Of a stretch of DNA of 64,000 nt, positions 30,988-41,661 are shown in pieces; positions within the stretch are counted from its first letter, which is position 1; the number at the start of each line of letters is the position of its first letter. A program made the translations under genes and the position numbers. Origin of the DNA: Pseudoxanthomonas sp. YR558. Lineage in GTDB: Bacteria; Pseudomonadota; Gammaproteobacteria; Xanthomonadales; Xanthomonadaceae. The notes below the pieces were generated by a model. That model had not been told where the DNA came from. It saw only the letters and a program-made list of their open reading frames with translations, and did no database searches. The stretch lies in the NCBI RefSeq assembly GCF_900116385.1, contig NZ_FPCI01000002.1:682001-746000 (forward strand), read 5' to 3'.

Positions 30988-31320
30988 TCAGTCGCGGTCG
31001 TCCCGGGTCCAGATGCCCCCGTGCTCCAGCCGGACCGGGAATTTGGCGACCGGCGAGTAGGCCGGCGCGCACAGGGCGCGCCCGTCGCGGACGTCGAAGC
31101 GGGCTCCGTGCAGGACGCATTCGATGCTGGCCTCGGCGGGGTCGAAGTGGCCCGAGGACAACTCGAAATCCTCATGGCTGCATTTGTCTTCCAGTGCGTA
31201 CAGGTCGCCATCGTGGTTCAGCACCACGATAGGCGTCGCGGTCACTTCGTCGAACACGGTCTTCAGTTCGCCGGGCAGCAGCTCACCGGTAGCGCAGACG
31301 AACGTCCAGGTCTCGCTCAC
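30988..31320 (-). CDS. Rieske [2Fe-2S] ferredoxin of the suf cluster
   Basis: 110-residue Rieske protein of the non-heme iron oxygenase ferredoxin type. Cluster ligands are C47 and H49 (DKCSHEDFE) and C68 and H71 (IECVLHGARFD), the CxH...CxxH pattern. Cytoplasmic, with no signal peptide. It overlaps the GNAT gene by 4 bases and ends the suf operon. The same tail is common in xanthomonads. Probably a client or electron donor of the SUF machinery rather than part of an oxygenase, as no oxygenase gene is near (inferred). Confidence 0.92.
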   Translation of the reverse strand: MSETWTFVCATGELLPGELKTVFDEVTATPIVVLNHDGDLYALEDKCSHEDFELSSGHFDPAEASIECVLHGARFDVRDGRALCAPAYSPVAKFPVRLEHGGIWTRDDRD

Positions 31321-31856
31321 GCGATAGCCCCCGCCAGCGGCTTCTCCAGGATCTCGAAGCGCAGATCGTCGCGCTTGGGGATGCCGTAACGCTCATCGCC
31401 ATAGGGAAAGGGTTTTTTGATGCCCGTGCGCATGTAGCCGCGGCGTTCGTAGAACGCGATCAGCTCGTCGCGGATGTCGATCACCGTCATCCGCATCGCG
31501 GGCAACCGCCATTCGTCGCGCGCCACGCGTTCGGCTTCCGCCAGCATGGCCTTGCCGACGCCGCCGCCCTGCAGGTCGGGCCGCACGGAAAACATGCCGA
31601 AGTAGCCCGCACCCTCATCCTCTGCCACGTGCGCGCAGGCCAACAGCACGCCGTCGCGCTCGGCCAGCAGGATGCGGCTGCGGTCGCGTTCGATGTCGCG
31701 GGCGAGCACGTCCGGATCGATGCGCTGGCCATCGAGCATGTCGGCTTCGGTGGTCCAGCCCTGCTTGCTGACATCACCGCGGTAGGCGGAGGTCACCAGG
31801 GCGACGAGGGCCGGAATGTCGGCGGGGACGGCGGAGCGAAAGGTCAGGGTATCCAT
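31317..31856 (-). CDS. GNAT family N-acetyltransferase
   Basis: 179-residue acetyl-CoA-dependent acetyltransferase. Motif A is visible as FGMFSVRPDLQGGGVGKAML, whose RPDLQGGGVGKA is the Q/RxxGxG/A coenzyme A loop, followed by VIDIRDELIAFYERRGYMRT for the C-terminal part. Substrate unknown. It sits 39 bases after sufS and overlaps the Rieske gene, so it is part of the suf transcript. A 7-bp hairpin (GCCGCCC at 31857-31863, GGGCGGC at 31870-31876) covers its likely ribosome site. An ATG at 31865 is an alternative start. Confidence 0.88.
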   Translation of the reverse strand: MDTLTFRSAVPADIPALVALVTSAYRGDVSKQGWTTEADMLDGQRIDPDVLARDIERDRSRILLAERDGVLLACAHVAEDEGAGYFGMFSVRPDLQGGGVGKAMLAEAERVARDEWRLPAMRMTVIDIRDELIAFYERRGYMRTGIKKPFPYGDERYGIPKRDDLRFEILEKPLAGAIA

Positions 31857-31895
31857 GCCGCCCATTGTAGGGCGGCAACCCCTTTTACCCCAGCG

Positions 31896-33143
31896 TCAGG
31901 CCAGCAGGCTGCGCGCTTTCTTCAGGGCCGCGATGAAGCGCTCGACATCCTCGTGCGAGTTGTAGAACGCGAACGAAGCCCGCAGGGTGGCGGCGACGCC
32001 GAAGAACTGCAGCAAGGGATGCGCGCAATGCTGACCGGAGCGGACGGCGACGCCCTCCAGGTCCAGCAGCGTGGCAAGGTCGTGCGCGTGCGCCCCTTCG
32101 ATCAGGAACGAGACCACCGCGGCCTTGTCGGGTGCCCGGCCGAAGATGCGCAGGCCCTCGATCCGGTCCAGCTCTTCGGTGGCGTGCGCGAGCAGTTCGG
32201 CTTCGCGGGCTTCGACGTTCGCCATGCCCAGCGCATCCAGGTAGTCCACGGCCGCGCCCAGCCCGATGAAACCCGCGATGTTGGGCGTGCCGGCTTCGAA
32301 CTTGTGCGGCGAGTCGTTGAACACCGTGCCGTCGAAGCTCACTTCCTTGATCATCTCGCCGCCGCCGATGAACGGCGGCATGGCCTGCAGGTGTTCCTTA
32401 CGCGCCCACAGGGCGCCGGTGCCGGTGGGCCCGCACATCTTGTGGCCGGTCAGCGCGTAGAAGTCGCAGCCGATGGCGGCGATGTCGATCGCGCGATGCG
32501 GCACGGCCTGGGAACCATCGACGACCGTCGTGATCCCGCGCTTGCGCGCCTCGCGACAGATCTCGCGCACCGGGTTGACCGTGCCCAGCACGTTCGACGT
32601 ATGGGTGATCGCCAGCAGCTTCACGTCGCCGGTCATCGCGGTGTACAGCGCATCGAGGTCGAGCGTGCCGTCGGCGTGGATCTCCGCGACCTTGATGGTC
32701 GCGCCGGTGCGCTGGGCGACCAGTTGCCAGGGCACGATGTTGGCGTGGTGCTCCATGCGCGACACCAGGATCGTGTCGCCGGCCTTCAGGCGCGGCAGCG
32801 CCCACGAGTAGGCCACCAGGTTGATCGCGAAGGTGGTGCCGCTGCACAACACCAGTTCGTCCGCACGCACGTTGAGGAAGCGCGCCAGCGTCCTGCGGGC
32901 GCCCTCGTAGGCCTCTGTCGCCTCCGTGCCCAGGGTGTGCACTGCGCGGCTGACGTTGGCGTTGTGCTGCCGATAGAAGTCGTCGGTCGTCCGGATCACC
33001 GACACCGGCTTCTGGCCGGTGTTGGCGCTGTCCAGGTAGATGAGCGGCTTGCCGTTCACTCGCCGCGCGAGCAGGGGGAAGTCCTCGCGGACGCGTGCCC
33101 AATCGATGGCGGTGCCGGCGTCGGTCAGGACTTCGCGGTTCAT
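31896..33143 (-). CDS. sufS: Cysteine desulfurase SufS
   Basis: PLP enzyme that takes sulfur from cysteine for Fe-S cluster assembly. 415 residues (406 in E. coli). N-terminal FPLLARRVNGKPLIYLDSAN, PLP-contacting HHANIVPWQ, the PLP Lys in ALTGHKMCGPTG, and the active-site Cys in VRSGQHCAHPLL, the short-loop type II form that needs a SufE- or SufU-type acceptor. No sufE or sufU is in this window, so the partner must lie elsewhere. Overlaps sufD by 4 bases. Confidence 0.97.
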   Translation of the reverse strand: MNREVLTDAGTAIDWARVREDFPLLARRVNGKPLIYLDSANTGQKPVSVIRTTDDFYRQHNANVSRAVHTLGTEATEAYEGARRTLARFLNVRADELVLCSGTTFAINLVAYSWALPRLKAGDTILVSRMEHHANIVPWQLVAQRTGATIKVAEIHADGTLDLDALYTAMTGDVKLLAITHTSNVLGTVNPVREICREARKRGITTVVDGSQAVPHRAIDIAAIGCDFYALTGHKMCGPTGTGALWARKEHLQAMPPFIGGGEMIKEVSFDGTVFNDSPHKFEAGTPNIAGFIGLGAAVDYLDALGMANVEAREAELLAHATEELDRIEGLRIFGRAPDKAAVVSFLIEGAHAHDLATLLDLEGVAVRSGQHCAHPLLQFFGVAATLRASFAFYNSHEDVERFIAALKKARSLLA

Positions 33144-34401
33144 CCCGCCTCCACTGCCGCCAGCGCGGCGTCCACGCGGGCGAGCAATGCATCGCGCACG
33201 CTCACGTCTTCGATCACGCCCAGCGGTTCGCGGCAGAACGCGGTGGTCAGCAGCTGTCGCGCTTCCGGCTGGGTCAGGCCGCGCGATCGCAGGTAGAACA
33301 GGGCATTGGCATCGAGCTGGCCGACGGTGGCGCCGTGGGCGGCCTTCACTTCGTCGGCGTGGATTTCGAGCACCGGCTGGGTGTCGATCTCGGCGTTGTC
33401 CGACAGCAACAGGTTCTTGTTCGACAGCGCAGCGTCGGTGCCGTCGGCTCCTTCGCGAATCAGGATGCCGCCATGGAACACCGCGCGACCCCGCCCGGCG
33501 CCGAGTCCGCGCCAGGTCAGTTCGCAGGCAGTATCGCGACCGATGTGATCGATGCCCAGGCGGGTGTCGACGTGGCGTCGTCCGCCGGCCAGCAGTACGC
33601 CGTTCGCCGCCAGGCGCGCGTTGTCGCCTTCCAGGCGCACGTTGAGTTCATGGCGGGACAATGCCCCGCCCAGTTCCAGGTCCACGCGCCGGTAATCGGC
33701 ATCGCGCGCCAGCACGGCATCGGTGCGGAGCAGCGTGGTGGCGCGGTCGCTGTCCGTCTGCACGCGGGCGTGCGACAGCGTGGCGCCGACGGCGAGGTGC
33801 ACATGGCTGAGCGCGTTGATGAAGTGCGCGTGTGGCGTGGCGGCGAGGTGGTGCTCCACCACCGTCAGCGAGGCACCCGCGCGCAGTTCGATCAGATTAC
33901 GCAGGTGCCAGGCGCGATCGGCGCCGTCGTCGGTGCCGATGAAGACCAGGTGGAGCGGCTTTTCGCTGCGCACATCGGCTTCGGCGCGCAGCAGCAGGCC
34001 TTCGGTCGCCAATGCGGCGTTGAGCCGGGCGAAGACTTCATCGGTGCGTTCGAAGCGACGCTGCAGGAAGCGCGCCGCATCACCGCCGTCGGCGAGCGCC
34101 TCGGACAGTAGCTGCAGGCTGACGCCGTCCGGCAAATCGGTGGTCAGCGACAGCGCCACCGAGTAGCGGCCGTTGACGAACACCGCGCGCGGCGCCGGGA
34201 TGTCGGCCAGCAGCATCGGGTCCAGCGACGGCAGCGCATCGACGGCCGCGAAGCTGCGGCGTTCCAGCTGGCGCAGCGAGGTGTACTTCCACGCTTCGGT
34301 GCGCGGGCCGGGCAGGCCGTCGCGCAGCGCCTCGTCGAGCACCGCGCGGCGCGCGGCGTCGCCGCTGAAGCCGGCGGACAGGGAATCGAGCAGCGCGCTC
34401 A

Positions 34402-34402
<1 letters not shown>
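33140..34402 (-). CDS. sufD: Fe-S cluster assembly protein SufD
   Basis: 420-residue scaffold subunit of the SufBC2D complex (423 in E. coli), partner of SufB and SufC in building and transferring clusters. The N-terminal part includes GLPGPRTEAWKYTSLRQLER; the conserved C-terminal block is HADEVKAAHGATVGQLDANA then LFYLRSRGLTQPEARQLL, the family's closing helix region with the interface His. Cytoplasmic. Its ATG shares one base with the sufC stop (TGATG) and its stop overlaps the sufS start, so translation is coupled. Confidence 0.95.
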
Positions 34403-35166
<764 letters not shown>

Positions 35167-35178
35167 GGTGCGTTTCCC

Positions 35179-35242
35179 GTAGGGTGGGCCGTGGCCCACC
35201 GTGTATGTACGTGTTTGCTGCGATAGCGGGCCGGAGCCCGCC

Positions 35243-35246
<4 letters not shown>
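35179..35246. repeat. REP-like inverted pair between sufB and sufC
   Basis: Two GTAG-headed palindromes in opposite orientation. The left one (35179-35200) holds the hairpin GGTGGGCC-GT-GGCCCACC at 35183-35200. The right one (35225-35246, minus orientation) starts GTAAGGCGGGC and holds GCGGGC-CGGA-GCCCGC; it includes the sufB TAA stop at 35243-35245. Arms, loops and head match the layout of REP/BIME elements spread by RAYT transposases. No RAYT gene lies in the window. It forms two mRNA hairpins between sufB and sufC. Confidence 0.78.
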
Positions 35247-36682
<1,436 letters not shown>

Positions 36683-36697
36683 CGGGCTGCCTACGGT

Positions 36698-37159
36698 TCA
36701 GCGGGTCGCGACCTGCACGGCGATGGATCGCCTGCGCACGTCGTCGGAAGAAGAGGGAGGAGGCGCGACCATCTGCGCCAGGGTGAAGCCGCGCAGGGCG
36801 TCGGCCACCACGTCGTTGATCAGGCGCCAGTTCGCGCGCGCGCCGCACTGGTGGGCGATGCCGCACTGGCTCTCGCTCTGGCTGCATTCGGTCATCGCGA
36901 GCGGACCTTCCATGGCTTCCACGATTTCCACCAGGGTGATCTCGGCCGCGTCGCGGCTCAGGCGGTAGCCGCCGTGCACGCCCCGCAGGCCTTCCACCAG
37001 ACCGGCCTGCGCCAGCGGCTTCAGCACCTTGCTGACGGTCGGGGTTTCCAGGCCGGAATGCTCGGCCAGATCGGAGGCACTGAGCACCTGGCCCGGCCGG
37101 GCGGCGAGCACGGTCAGGACCACGGTGGCGTAGTCGGTCAGCTTGGTGACGCGGAGCAT
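36698..37159 (-). CDS. Rrf2-family Fe-S sensing regulator of the suf operon
   Basis: 153-residue Rrf2/IscR-type winged-helix regulator; SufR- or IscR-like (IscR is 162 in E. coli). The DNA-binding part is TKLTDYATVVLTVLAARPGQ to LVEGLRGVHGGYRLSR, and cluster-ligand Cys are C92, C99 and C105, the same spacing as IscR. It should sense [2Fe-2S] supply and repress suf when cluster is abundant. First gene of the operon, with its own promoter and a palindromic operator upstream. Named here by role rather than by symbol because IscR and SufR subfamilies cannot be separated by eye. Confidence 0.92.
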   Translation of the reverse strand: MLRVTKLTDYATVVLTVLAARPGQVLSASDLAEHSGLETPTVSKVLKPLAQAGLVEGLRGVHGGYRLSRDAAEITLVEIVEAMEGPLAMTECSQSESQCGIAHQCGARANWRLINDVVADALRGFTLAQMVAPPPSSSDDVRRRSIAVQVATR

Positions 37160-37176
37160 GGGGGAGGGAACTCGGA

Positions 37177-37217
37177 AAACGTACCGAAATTGTACGCTTT
37201 CAGGCCGCCCGGCTCAA
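37177..37217 (-). promoter_or_regulatory. suf operon promoter with overlapping palindromic operator
   Basis: Minus strand: -35 TTGAGC (37217-37212), 17-base spacer, -10 TACAAT (37194-37189). An inverted repeat AAACGTAC (37177-37184) and GTACGCTT (37192-37199), separated by 7 bases and with one mismatch, covers the -10 box. This is a good candidate operator for the Rrf2 regulator just downstream. Confidence 0.78.
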
Positions 37218-37364
37218 ACCCCGGGGTTTTCCCCGTTCAGGCGAGGGCGCGCCGGCTGACGAATGTCACCTGCGATGGTTGACGGCTGCGACTGATGCGG
37301 CGCCCCGCACATCGGGAACATGGGCCCTGTCCACTTCCGGACAGTCCCTTCCAGGAACACTTCG

Positions 37365-37568
37365 ATGAACACCTCCCACGCCTCTTCCGGTTCCGCCCCG
37401 TCCGCCGACGGACTGGATCAGGGCTTCCTCTGGCGCGTGCTGCTCGCCATCGGCGGCGTCTACCTGGCGGTGAAGCTGTTCCGCGGGCTGGGCCAGCTGT
37501 TCTGGACGGTGTTCGGCCTGGCGCTGGGCCTGGTCTGGATGTTCAACGGCCGCCTCTTCCCCTGGTGA
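37365..37568 (+). CDS. Small two-helix membrane protein
   Basis: 67 residues, unrecognised. A polar N terminus (MNTSHASSGSAPSADGLDQG) is followed by two close membrane segments at about 22-38 (LWRVLLAIGGVYLAVKL) and 44-60 (LFWTVFGLALGLVWM). AGGA at 37352-37355 supports the ATG at 37365. Transcribed alone: divergent from the suf regulator and convergent with the cytochrome c gene. Function unknown, but the clean ribosome site and amphipathic ends make it a credible gene. Confidence 0.6.
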   Translation: MNTSHASSGSAPSADGLDQGFLWRVLLAIGGVYLAVKLFRGLGQLFWTVFGLALGLVWMFNGRLFPW

Positions 37569-37583
37569 GGCGGCCCCGGGCCT

Positions 37584-38120
37584 TCAGTGGGCCGCAGGCG
37601 CGTCCGCCGACGGGGTCGGCAACACCAGGCCGAGGTAGGGCGCCGGCGGGGTCTGTCCCGGCGGCAGCGCCTCGGGCGCGGGCTGGCCGGCGGCACCGAG
37701 CGAATGCACGAAGCGGTAGATCGCGCGACGGTCTTCCTCGGTCATCGCGCGCACGGCGAAGTCCGGCATCATCGGGCGGGTACGCAGGTTGGCACTGTAT
37801 TCCAGCCATTGCGCTTCGGTGAGCTGCTGCATGCGCAGCCGCAGGTTGCTCGGGTAGGTAGTGCCCCACGGCCCGTGGAAGCCCATCGGCGAACCCACCA
37901 GCCAGCCCGCCTTGTCGGTGGTGCCACCGGATTCGGCGTAGCCCGGTGTGTGGCAGTCGTTGCAGCCGGTGGTCCGCACCAGGTATTCGCCGCGGGCGAG
38001 CAGCTCGGTGTCGCGGGGCGCGGGGGGTGGCAGTTGGGCCGCCGTCGGCGTTGCCGCCGGCTGGCAGGCGGACAGGGTGAGGCACAGAGCGGTGGCGAGC
38101 AGGAGCGGGCTGGCGCGCAT
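37584..38120 (-). CDS. Monoheme cytochrome c lipoprotein
   Basis: 178 residues. A lipoprotein signal peptide with lipobox LSAC (acylated C19), then a c-type cytochrome domain with one heme site CNDCH (C53, C56, H57) and the distal methionine probably in RTRPMMPDFAVRAM. Membrane-anchored on the periplasmic side. The ATG at 38120 is the one giving a normal lipoprotein signal. Other in-frame starts add non-signal sequence. No electron-transfer partner is adjacent; the neighbours are a small membrane protein and a SET protein. Confidence 0.88.
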   Translation of the reverse strand: MRASPLLLATALCLTLSACQPAATPTAAQLPPPAPRDTELLARGEYLVRTTGCNDCHTPGYAESGGTTDKAGWLVGSPMGFHGPWGTTYPSNLRLRMQQLTEAQWLEYSANLRTRPMMPDFAVRAMTEEDRRAIYRFVHSLGAAGQPAPEALPPGQTPPAPYLGLVLPTPSADAPAAH

Positions 38121-38273
38121 GGTGGTGGTCGCAATAAGGGGAACGGGCATCGAACGCGCCGTCCTGCATAGACCGGCCACGCGCCGCCACCGAAGCGTTC
38201 AGGCGAGCGAAAGTTGGGAAACGCCATGCGCATGGGCGAGAATCCCCCTTTCTCCCTTCCACCGGACCCCCGC

Positions 38274-38747
38274 ATGCCCCGCAAGATCGAAGCCCGCCAA
38301 TCCGACATCCACGGCAACGGCGTGTTCGCCATCGCCCCGATCGAGAAGGGCGAGCGGGTGGTGGAATACAAGGGCAAGCGGCGCACGCACGACGAAGTCG
38401 ACGCCGATGACGCCGGCGACGTCGAAACCGGCCACACCTTCCTCTTCACCCTCAATGACGATTACGTCATCGACGCCAATCACAAGGGCAACAAGGCGCG
38501 CTGGATCAACCACAGCTGCGACCCGAACTGCGAGGCGGTGATCGAGGAGCACGACGGCAAGAACCGCAAGAAGGACAAGGTCTTCATCGAGGCGATCCGC
38601 GCCATCAAGGCCGGCGAAGAGCTGACCTACAACTACGGCATCACCCTGGACGAACCGCACACCGCGCGTCTGAAGAAGATCTGGGCCTGCCGCTGCGGCA
38701 GCAAGAAATGCACGGGCACCATGCTGCAGCCCAAGAAAGGGCGCTGA
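38274..38747 (+). CDS. SET-domain protein-lysine methyltransferase
   Basis: 157-residue protein made almost entirely of a SET domain plus post-SET cysteines. Motifs: IHGNGVFAIAPIEKGERVVE (N-terminal SET), ARWINHSCDPNCEAVIEEHD (NHSCxPN), GEELTYNYG (catalytic ELTYDYG-like region) and CRCGSKKCTGTM, the zinc-binding post-SET. All residues expected for S-adenosylmethionine and lysine binding are present. Such compact SET proteins occur in many bacteria; targets include nucleoid proteins in Chlamydia. The ATG at 38274 (MPRKIEARQ) is preferred; a longer reading starts at 38214. Substrate unknown. Confidence 0.9.
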   Translation: MPRKIEARQSDIHGNGVFAIAPIEKGERVVEYKGKRRTHDEVDADDAGDVETGHTFLFTLNDDYVIDANHKGNKARWINHSCDPNCEAVIEEHDGKNRKKDKVFIEAIRAIKAGEELTYNYGITLDEPHTARLKKIWACRCGSKKCTGTMLQPKKGR

Positions 38748-38860
38748 TCTCTCCCAGGCACGGATGCCGCAGGATGCCGAAAGGTTGAAATGACCGAAGG
38801 CAGGTGTGGCATCCGCCCCGCGTCGATAACGTGCGCGCACCGGACCACCACCCGAACGCC

Positions 38861-41080
38861 ATGACCCTGACCCGATTCGCCGGCCTGCTCGCGCTGGCCC
38901 TGCCGTGCACCGTGGCCCAGGCCGTCGAGATCGACGGCCGCATCGATCCTGCCGAATGGCAAGACGCGCGGCACGTCAGCGACTTCCGCAAGACCCAGCC
39001 GCTGACCGGCGAACCCGGTTCGCTCGCCACCGAAGCCTGGGTGCTGGCCACGCCCGACGGCCTGGCGATCGCATTCCGCAATACCCAGCCGCCCGGCGTG
39101 CCGCGCACGCGGCAGAAGGTGCAGCGCGATTTCGACGCGCAGGTCGACCGCGTCAACGCCTTCATCGATTTCGATGGCGACGGACGCACCGGTTATGCCT
39201 TCACCGTGAGCTCCACCGGCGGCATCGCCGACGAGATCATCACCAACGAAAACCAGTTCAGCGACGACTGGGACGGCCAGTGGCGGCATGCGGTGACCGA
39301 GGACGAGCAGGGCTGGTCGGTCGAACTGCTGATCCCGTGGCACACCGCGCCGATGCGCGACGGTACCGACGGCCAGCGTACGCTGAAGGTGTTCCTGGCC
39401 CGCGTGATCGGCTCCACCGGCGAGCGCATGGCGTGGCCGCAGGCGAGCTTCGAGCGTCCGCGCTTCCTGTCGGATTTCGCGCCGATCACCGTCGCGCGGT
39501 ACGACCAGTCGTTGCTCGCCATCACGCCCTACGTGTCCGGCCTGTACGACAACGTCGGCGGCGGCAGCGATTTCAATGGCGGCGCCGACATCTTCTGGAA
39601 GCCAAACGGCCGCTTCCAGCTGTCGGCCACCGTCAAGCCGGACTTCGGCCAGGTGGAAGCGGACGACCTGGTGGTGAACTTCAGCGCCACCGAGACCTTC
39701 ATCAGCGACAAGCGCCCGTTCTTCACGGAGAACCAGGGCATCTTCGAGCTGACCACGCCGTCGGACTTCAGCCAGCAGCTGTATACGCGCCGCGTCGGCA
39801 GCACCGGCGACATCACCGCGGCGGTGAAGTTGAACGGCAGCCTGGGCCGGGTGAACTACGGCCTGTTCTCGGCCGACGAGGATGGCGCGCTGGGCCGGCG
39901 CTTCAACGCGCTGCGCGTGGTGCGCGATTTCGACAAGCAGAACCTCGGCGCGATGCTGACCCGCGTGGACGACGACGCCCGCGACCGCGAGGCCACCGTG
40001 CTCGGCGTGGACCACAACTGGCGGCCGACCGCGCGCTGGAACATCCGCACGCGCCTGCTGGGCAGCCGCATCGAGCAGGCGGGCGACACCGTGCAGGACT
40101 ACGGCGCCACCGTCTGGGCCGATTACGAAATGGACCATGGCTGGCGCCAGCAGTGGATCGCCATGCATTTCGGCAACGACCTGCAGCTCAACGATTTCGG
40201 TTACCTGTCGCGCAACAGCACCAATTACCTGCACTGGGAAGCGCGCAAGCGGTTCACCGACCTGCCGGACACATCGCGCTATTCGTCCAAGGACTGGCGC
40301 TGGCGCGTGAGCAGCAGCCACAACAACCATGGCGAGAAGCTCAACGACCAGTTCCGGATGAGCCGCGAAGGCCAGCTGCGCGACGGCAGTTACGAGTACG
40401 CCCAGATCAACGTCAACAGCGCCGGGCTCAACGACACGCTGCTGCGCGGCAACGGCATCGTGCGCCTGCCGACGAACTTGAATGCGTATTTCGAGTACGA
40501 ACGCCCGCGCAAGGGCAACTGGGCGCACGAGGTCGAGGTGGAAGCCTTCGGCGGCGGGCTGGCCGGCAACCGCAAGCTGGGCTCGGCCTTCTGGTACGGC
40601 GCCACCTACTTCATCAACGACGCCTTCAGCATCAACGCGGGCTTGAATGTCGTGCACCGGCCCGACTGGCTGATCTGGCAGGGCGCCGCGCAGGGCGACC
40701 TGGTCGGTGCTTTCGATGGCCGCGAGACGACGCTGCGCGCCGGCCTGGACTGGAACATCGATCCGCGCCAGGAACTGCGCGTGAAGCTGGAGGCGATTGC
40801 CATCAGTGCGCGGGCGCACGATGCGTGGCGCTTCGATGCCGCCGGGCACGCGGTCGCGGCCAGCGACACGGTCGAGGACTTCCAGGTGCGCAACCTCGGT
40901 TTCCAGGTGCGCTACCGCTACGAACTCGCGCCGTTGTCCTACCTGTACGTGGTGTACGCCCGCGGCGGCTATGAACAACTGGTCGGCACGGACGGCACCG
41001 ACGACGCACTGCGCGACAGTTTCAGCCTGCGCAACGACGAACAGCTGATCGTGAAGCTGAGCTACCGCTTCGAACTGTGA
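38861..41080 (+). CDS. DUF5916 protein with a family 9 carbohydrate-binding-like domain
   Basis: 739-residue exported protein with a signal peptide ending VAQAVE (about 21). The N-terminal CBM9-like domain (about 22-210) opens VEIDGRIDPAEWQDARHVSD and has VNAFIDFDGDGRTGYAFTVS. The rest is DUF5916, with VKPDFGQVEADDLVVNFSAT then ISDKRPFFTENQGIFE, the family signature, and many alternating aromatic strands ending SYRFEL, which resembles an outer-membrane beta-barrel. Role unknown; possibly outer-membrane binding or transport of glycans or peptides. A single gene on the plus strand facing the DUF1439 genes. Confidence 0.85.
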   Translation: MTLTRFAGLLALALPCTVAQAVEIDGRIDPAEWQDARHVSDFRKTQPLTGEPGSLATEAWVLATPDGLAIAFRNTQPPGVPRTRQKVQRDFDAQVDRVNAFIDFDGDGRTGYAFTVSSTGGIADEIITNENQFSDDWDGQWRHAVTEDEQGWSVELLIPWHTAPMRDGTDGQRTLKVFLARVIGSTGERMAWPQASFERPRFLSDFAPITVARYDQSLLAITPYVSGLYDNVGGGSDFNGGADIFWKPNGRFQLSATVKPDFGQVEADDLVVNFSATETFISDKRPFFTENQGIFELTTPSDFSQQLYTRRVGSTGDITAAVKLNGSLGRVNYGLFSADEDGALGRRFNALRVVRDFDKQNLGAMLTRVDDDARDREATVLGVDHNWRPTARWNIRTRLLGSRIEQAGDTVQDYGATVWADYEMDHGWRQQWIAMHFGNDLQLNDFGYLSRNSTNYLHWEARKRFTDLPDTSRYSSKDWRWRVSSSHNNHGEKLNDQFRMSREGQLRDGSYEYAQINVNSAGLNDTLLRGNGIVRLPTNLNAYFEYERPRKGNWAHEVEVEAFGGGLAGNRKLGSAFWYGATYFINDAFSINAGLNVVHRPDWLIWQGAAQGDLVGAFDGRETTLRAGLDWNIDPRQELRVKLEAIAISARAHDAWRFDAAGHAVAASDTVEDFQVRNLGFQVRYRYELAPLSYLYVVYARGGYEQLVGTDGTDDALRDSFSLRNDEQLIVKLSYRFEL

Positions 41081-41101
41081 GGACGCGACCGTCGCAGCGC
41101 G

Positions 41102-41650
41102 TCAGCGTGCGGCGGCGTCCAATGTCAGCTCGACATGGCCATCGCGGATGCGCAGCGAATCGGCCGTCAGGGTCCCCGGCACCTGGGTGAGGTCTTCGGC
41201 GCTGAGCTGGTAGAGCGGACGGGTGCGGGCGTATTCGCGGATCAGGTCCTGCAGCACCTCGCGCGAACCGCCGGGCAGGCCGCGTCCACCGGCCCCGGTG
41301 CCCAGGTGTTCCAGTTGCGGATCCACCAGATGCAGGCCGCGCGTCGCCGGGTCGTAGCGCAGGCCGCTGCTGACCACGACGTTGCCGTACTCCAGGCGTT
41401 CGCCGGTGGCCAGCGCGATGTCGTAGTTCATCTGCAGCCGGACGCGTTCGCCCGGCGTCGGGATGCGCACATCGGGATCGCTGAGGGTCAGCGAGGCGAA
41501 GCCTTCCAGCAGCGACTCCTCCATCGGGAAGCCGGCGCGCGCGGCGGCCTGCAGTTGCCCCGCATCGAAGCGCAGCACCGACGGCGTGGCCGCCGACGCC
41601 AGCATCGGCGCGACGAGCAGGGCGAGCATCGCCAGGAACGATTTCATCAT
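41102..41650 (-). CDS. DUF1439 exported protein (second of a pair)
   Basis: 182 residues with a signal peptide (ALLVAPMLASAATP, cleaved near 21). The DUF1439 domain follows: LRFDAGQLQAAARAGFPMEE, SLTLSDPDVRIPTPGERVRL, LRYDPATRGLHLVDPQLEHL and REVLQDLIREYARTRPLYQL. Blocks match the next gene upstream (LRYNPATQGLHLDNPEILSV; VLQEYARNEPVYKI), so the pair are paralogues. The YceB-like family is envelope associated and of unknown function. Lacks a lipobox, unlike its neighbour. Two ATGs in a row (41650 and 41647); the first is used. Confidence 0.8.
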   Translation of the reverse strand: MMKSFLAMLALLVAPMLASAATPSVLRFDAGQLQAAARAGFPMEESLLEGFASLTLSDPDVRIPTPGERVRLQMNYDIALATGERLEYGNVVVSSGLRYDPATRGLHLVDPQLEHLGTGAGGRGLPGGSREVLQDLIREYARTRPLYQLSAEDLTQVPGTLTADSLRIRDGHVELTLDAAAR

Positions 41651-41661
41651 CGCGACACCTC

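Noticed and set aside
31629..33296. 555-codon plus-strand frame across GNAT and sufS
   Set aside because: Opposite strand of conserved sufS; no domain and no ribosome site.
38633..40978. 781-codon minus-strand frame opposite the DUF5916 gene
   Set aside because: Longer than the real gene but without any family feature; the plus strand has a signal peptide and family signature.
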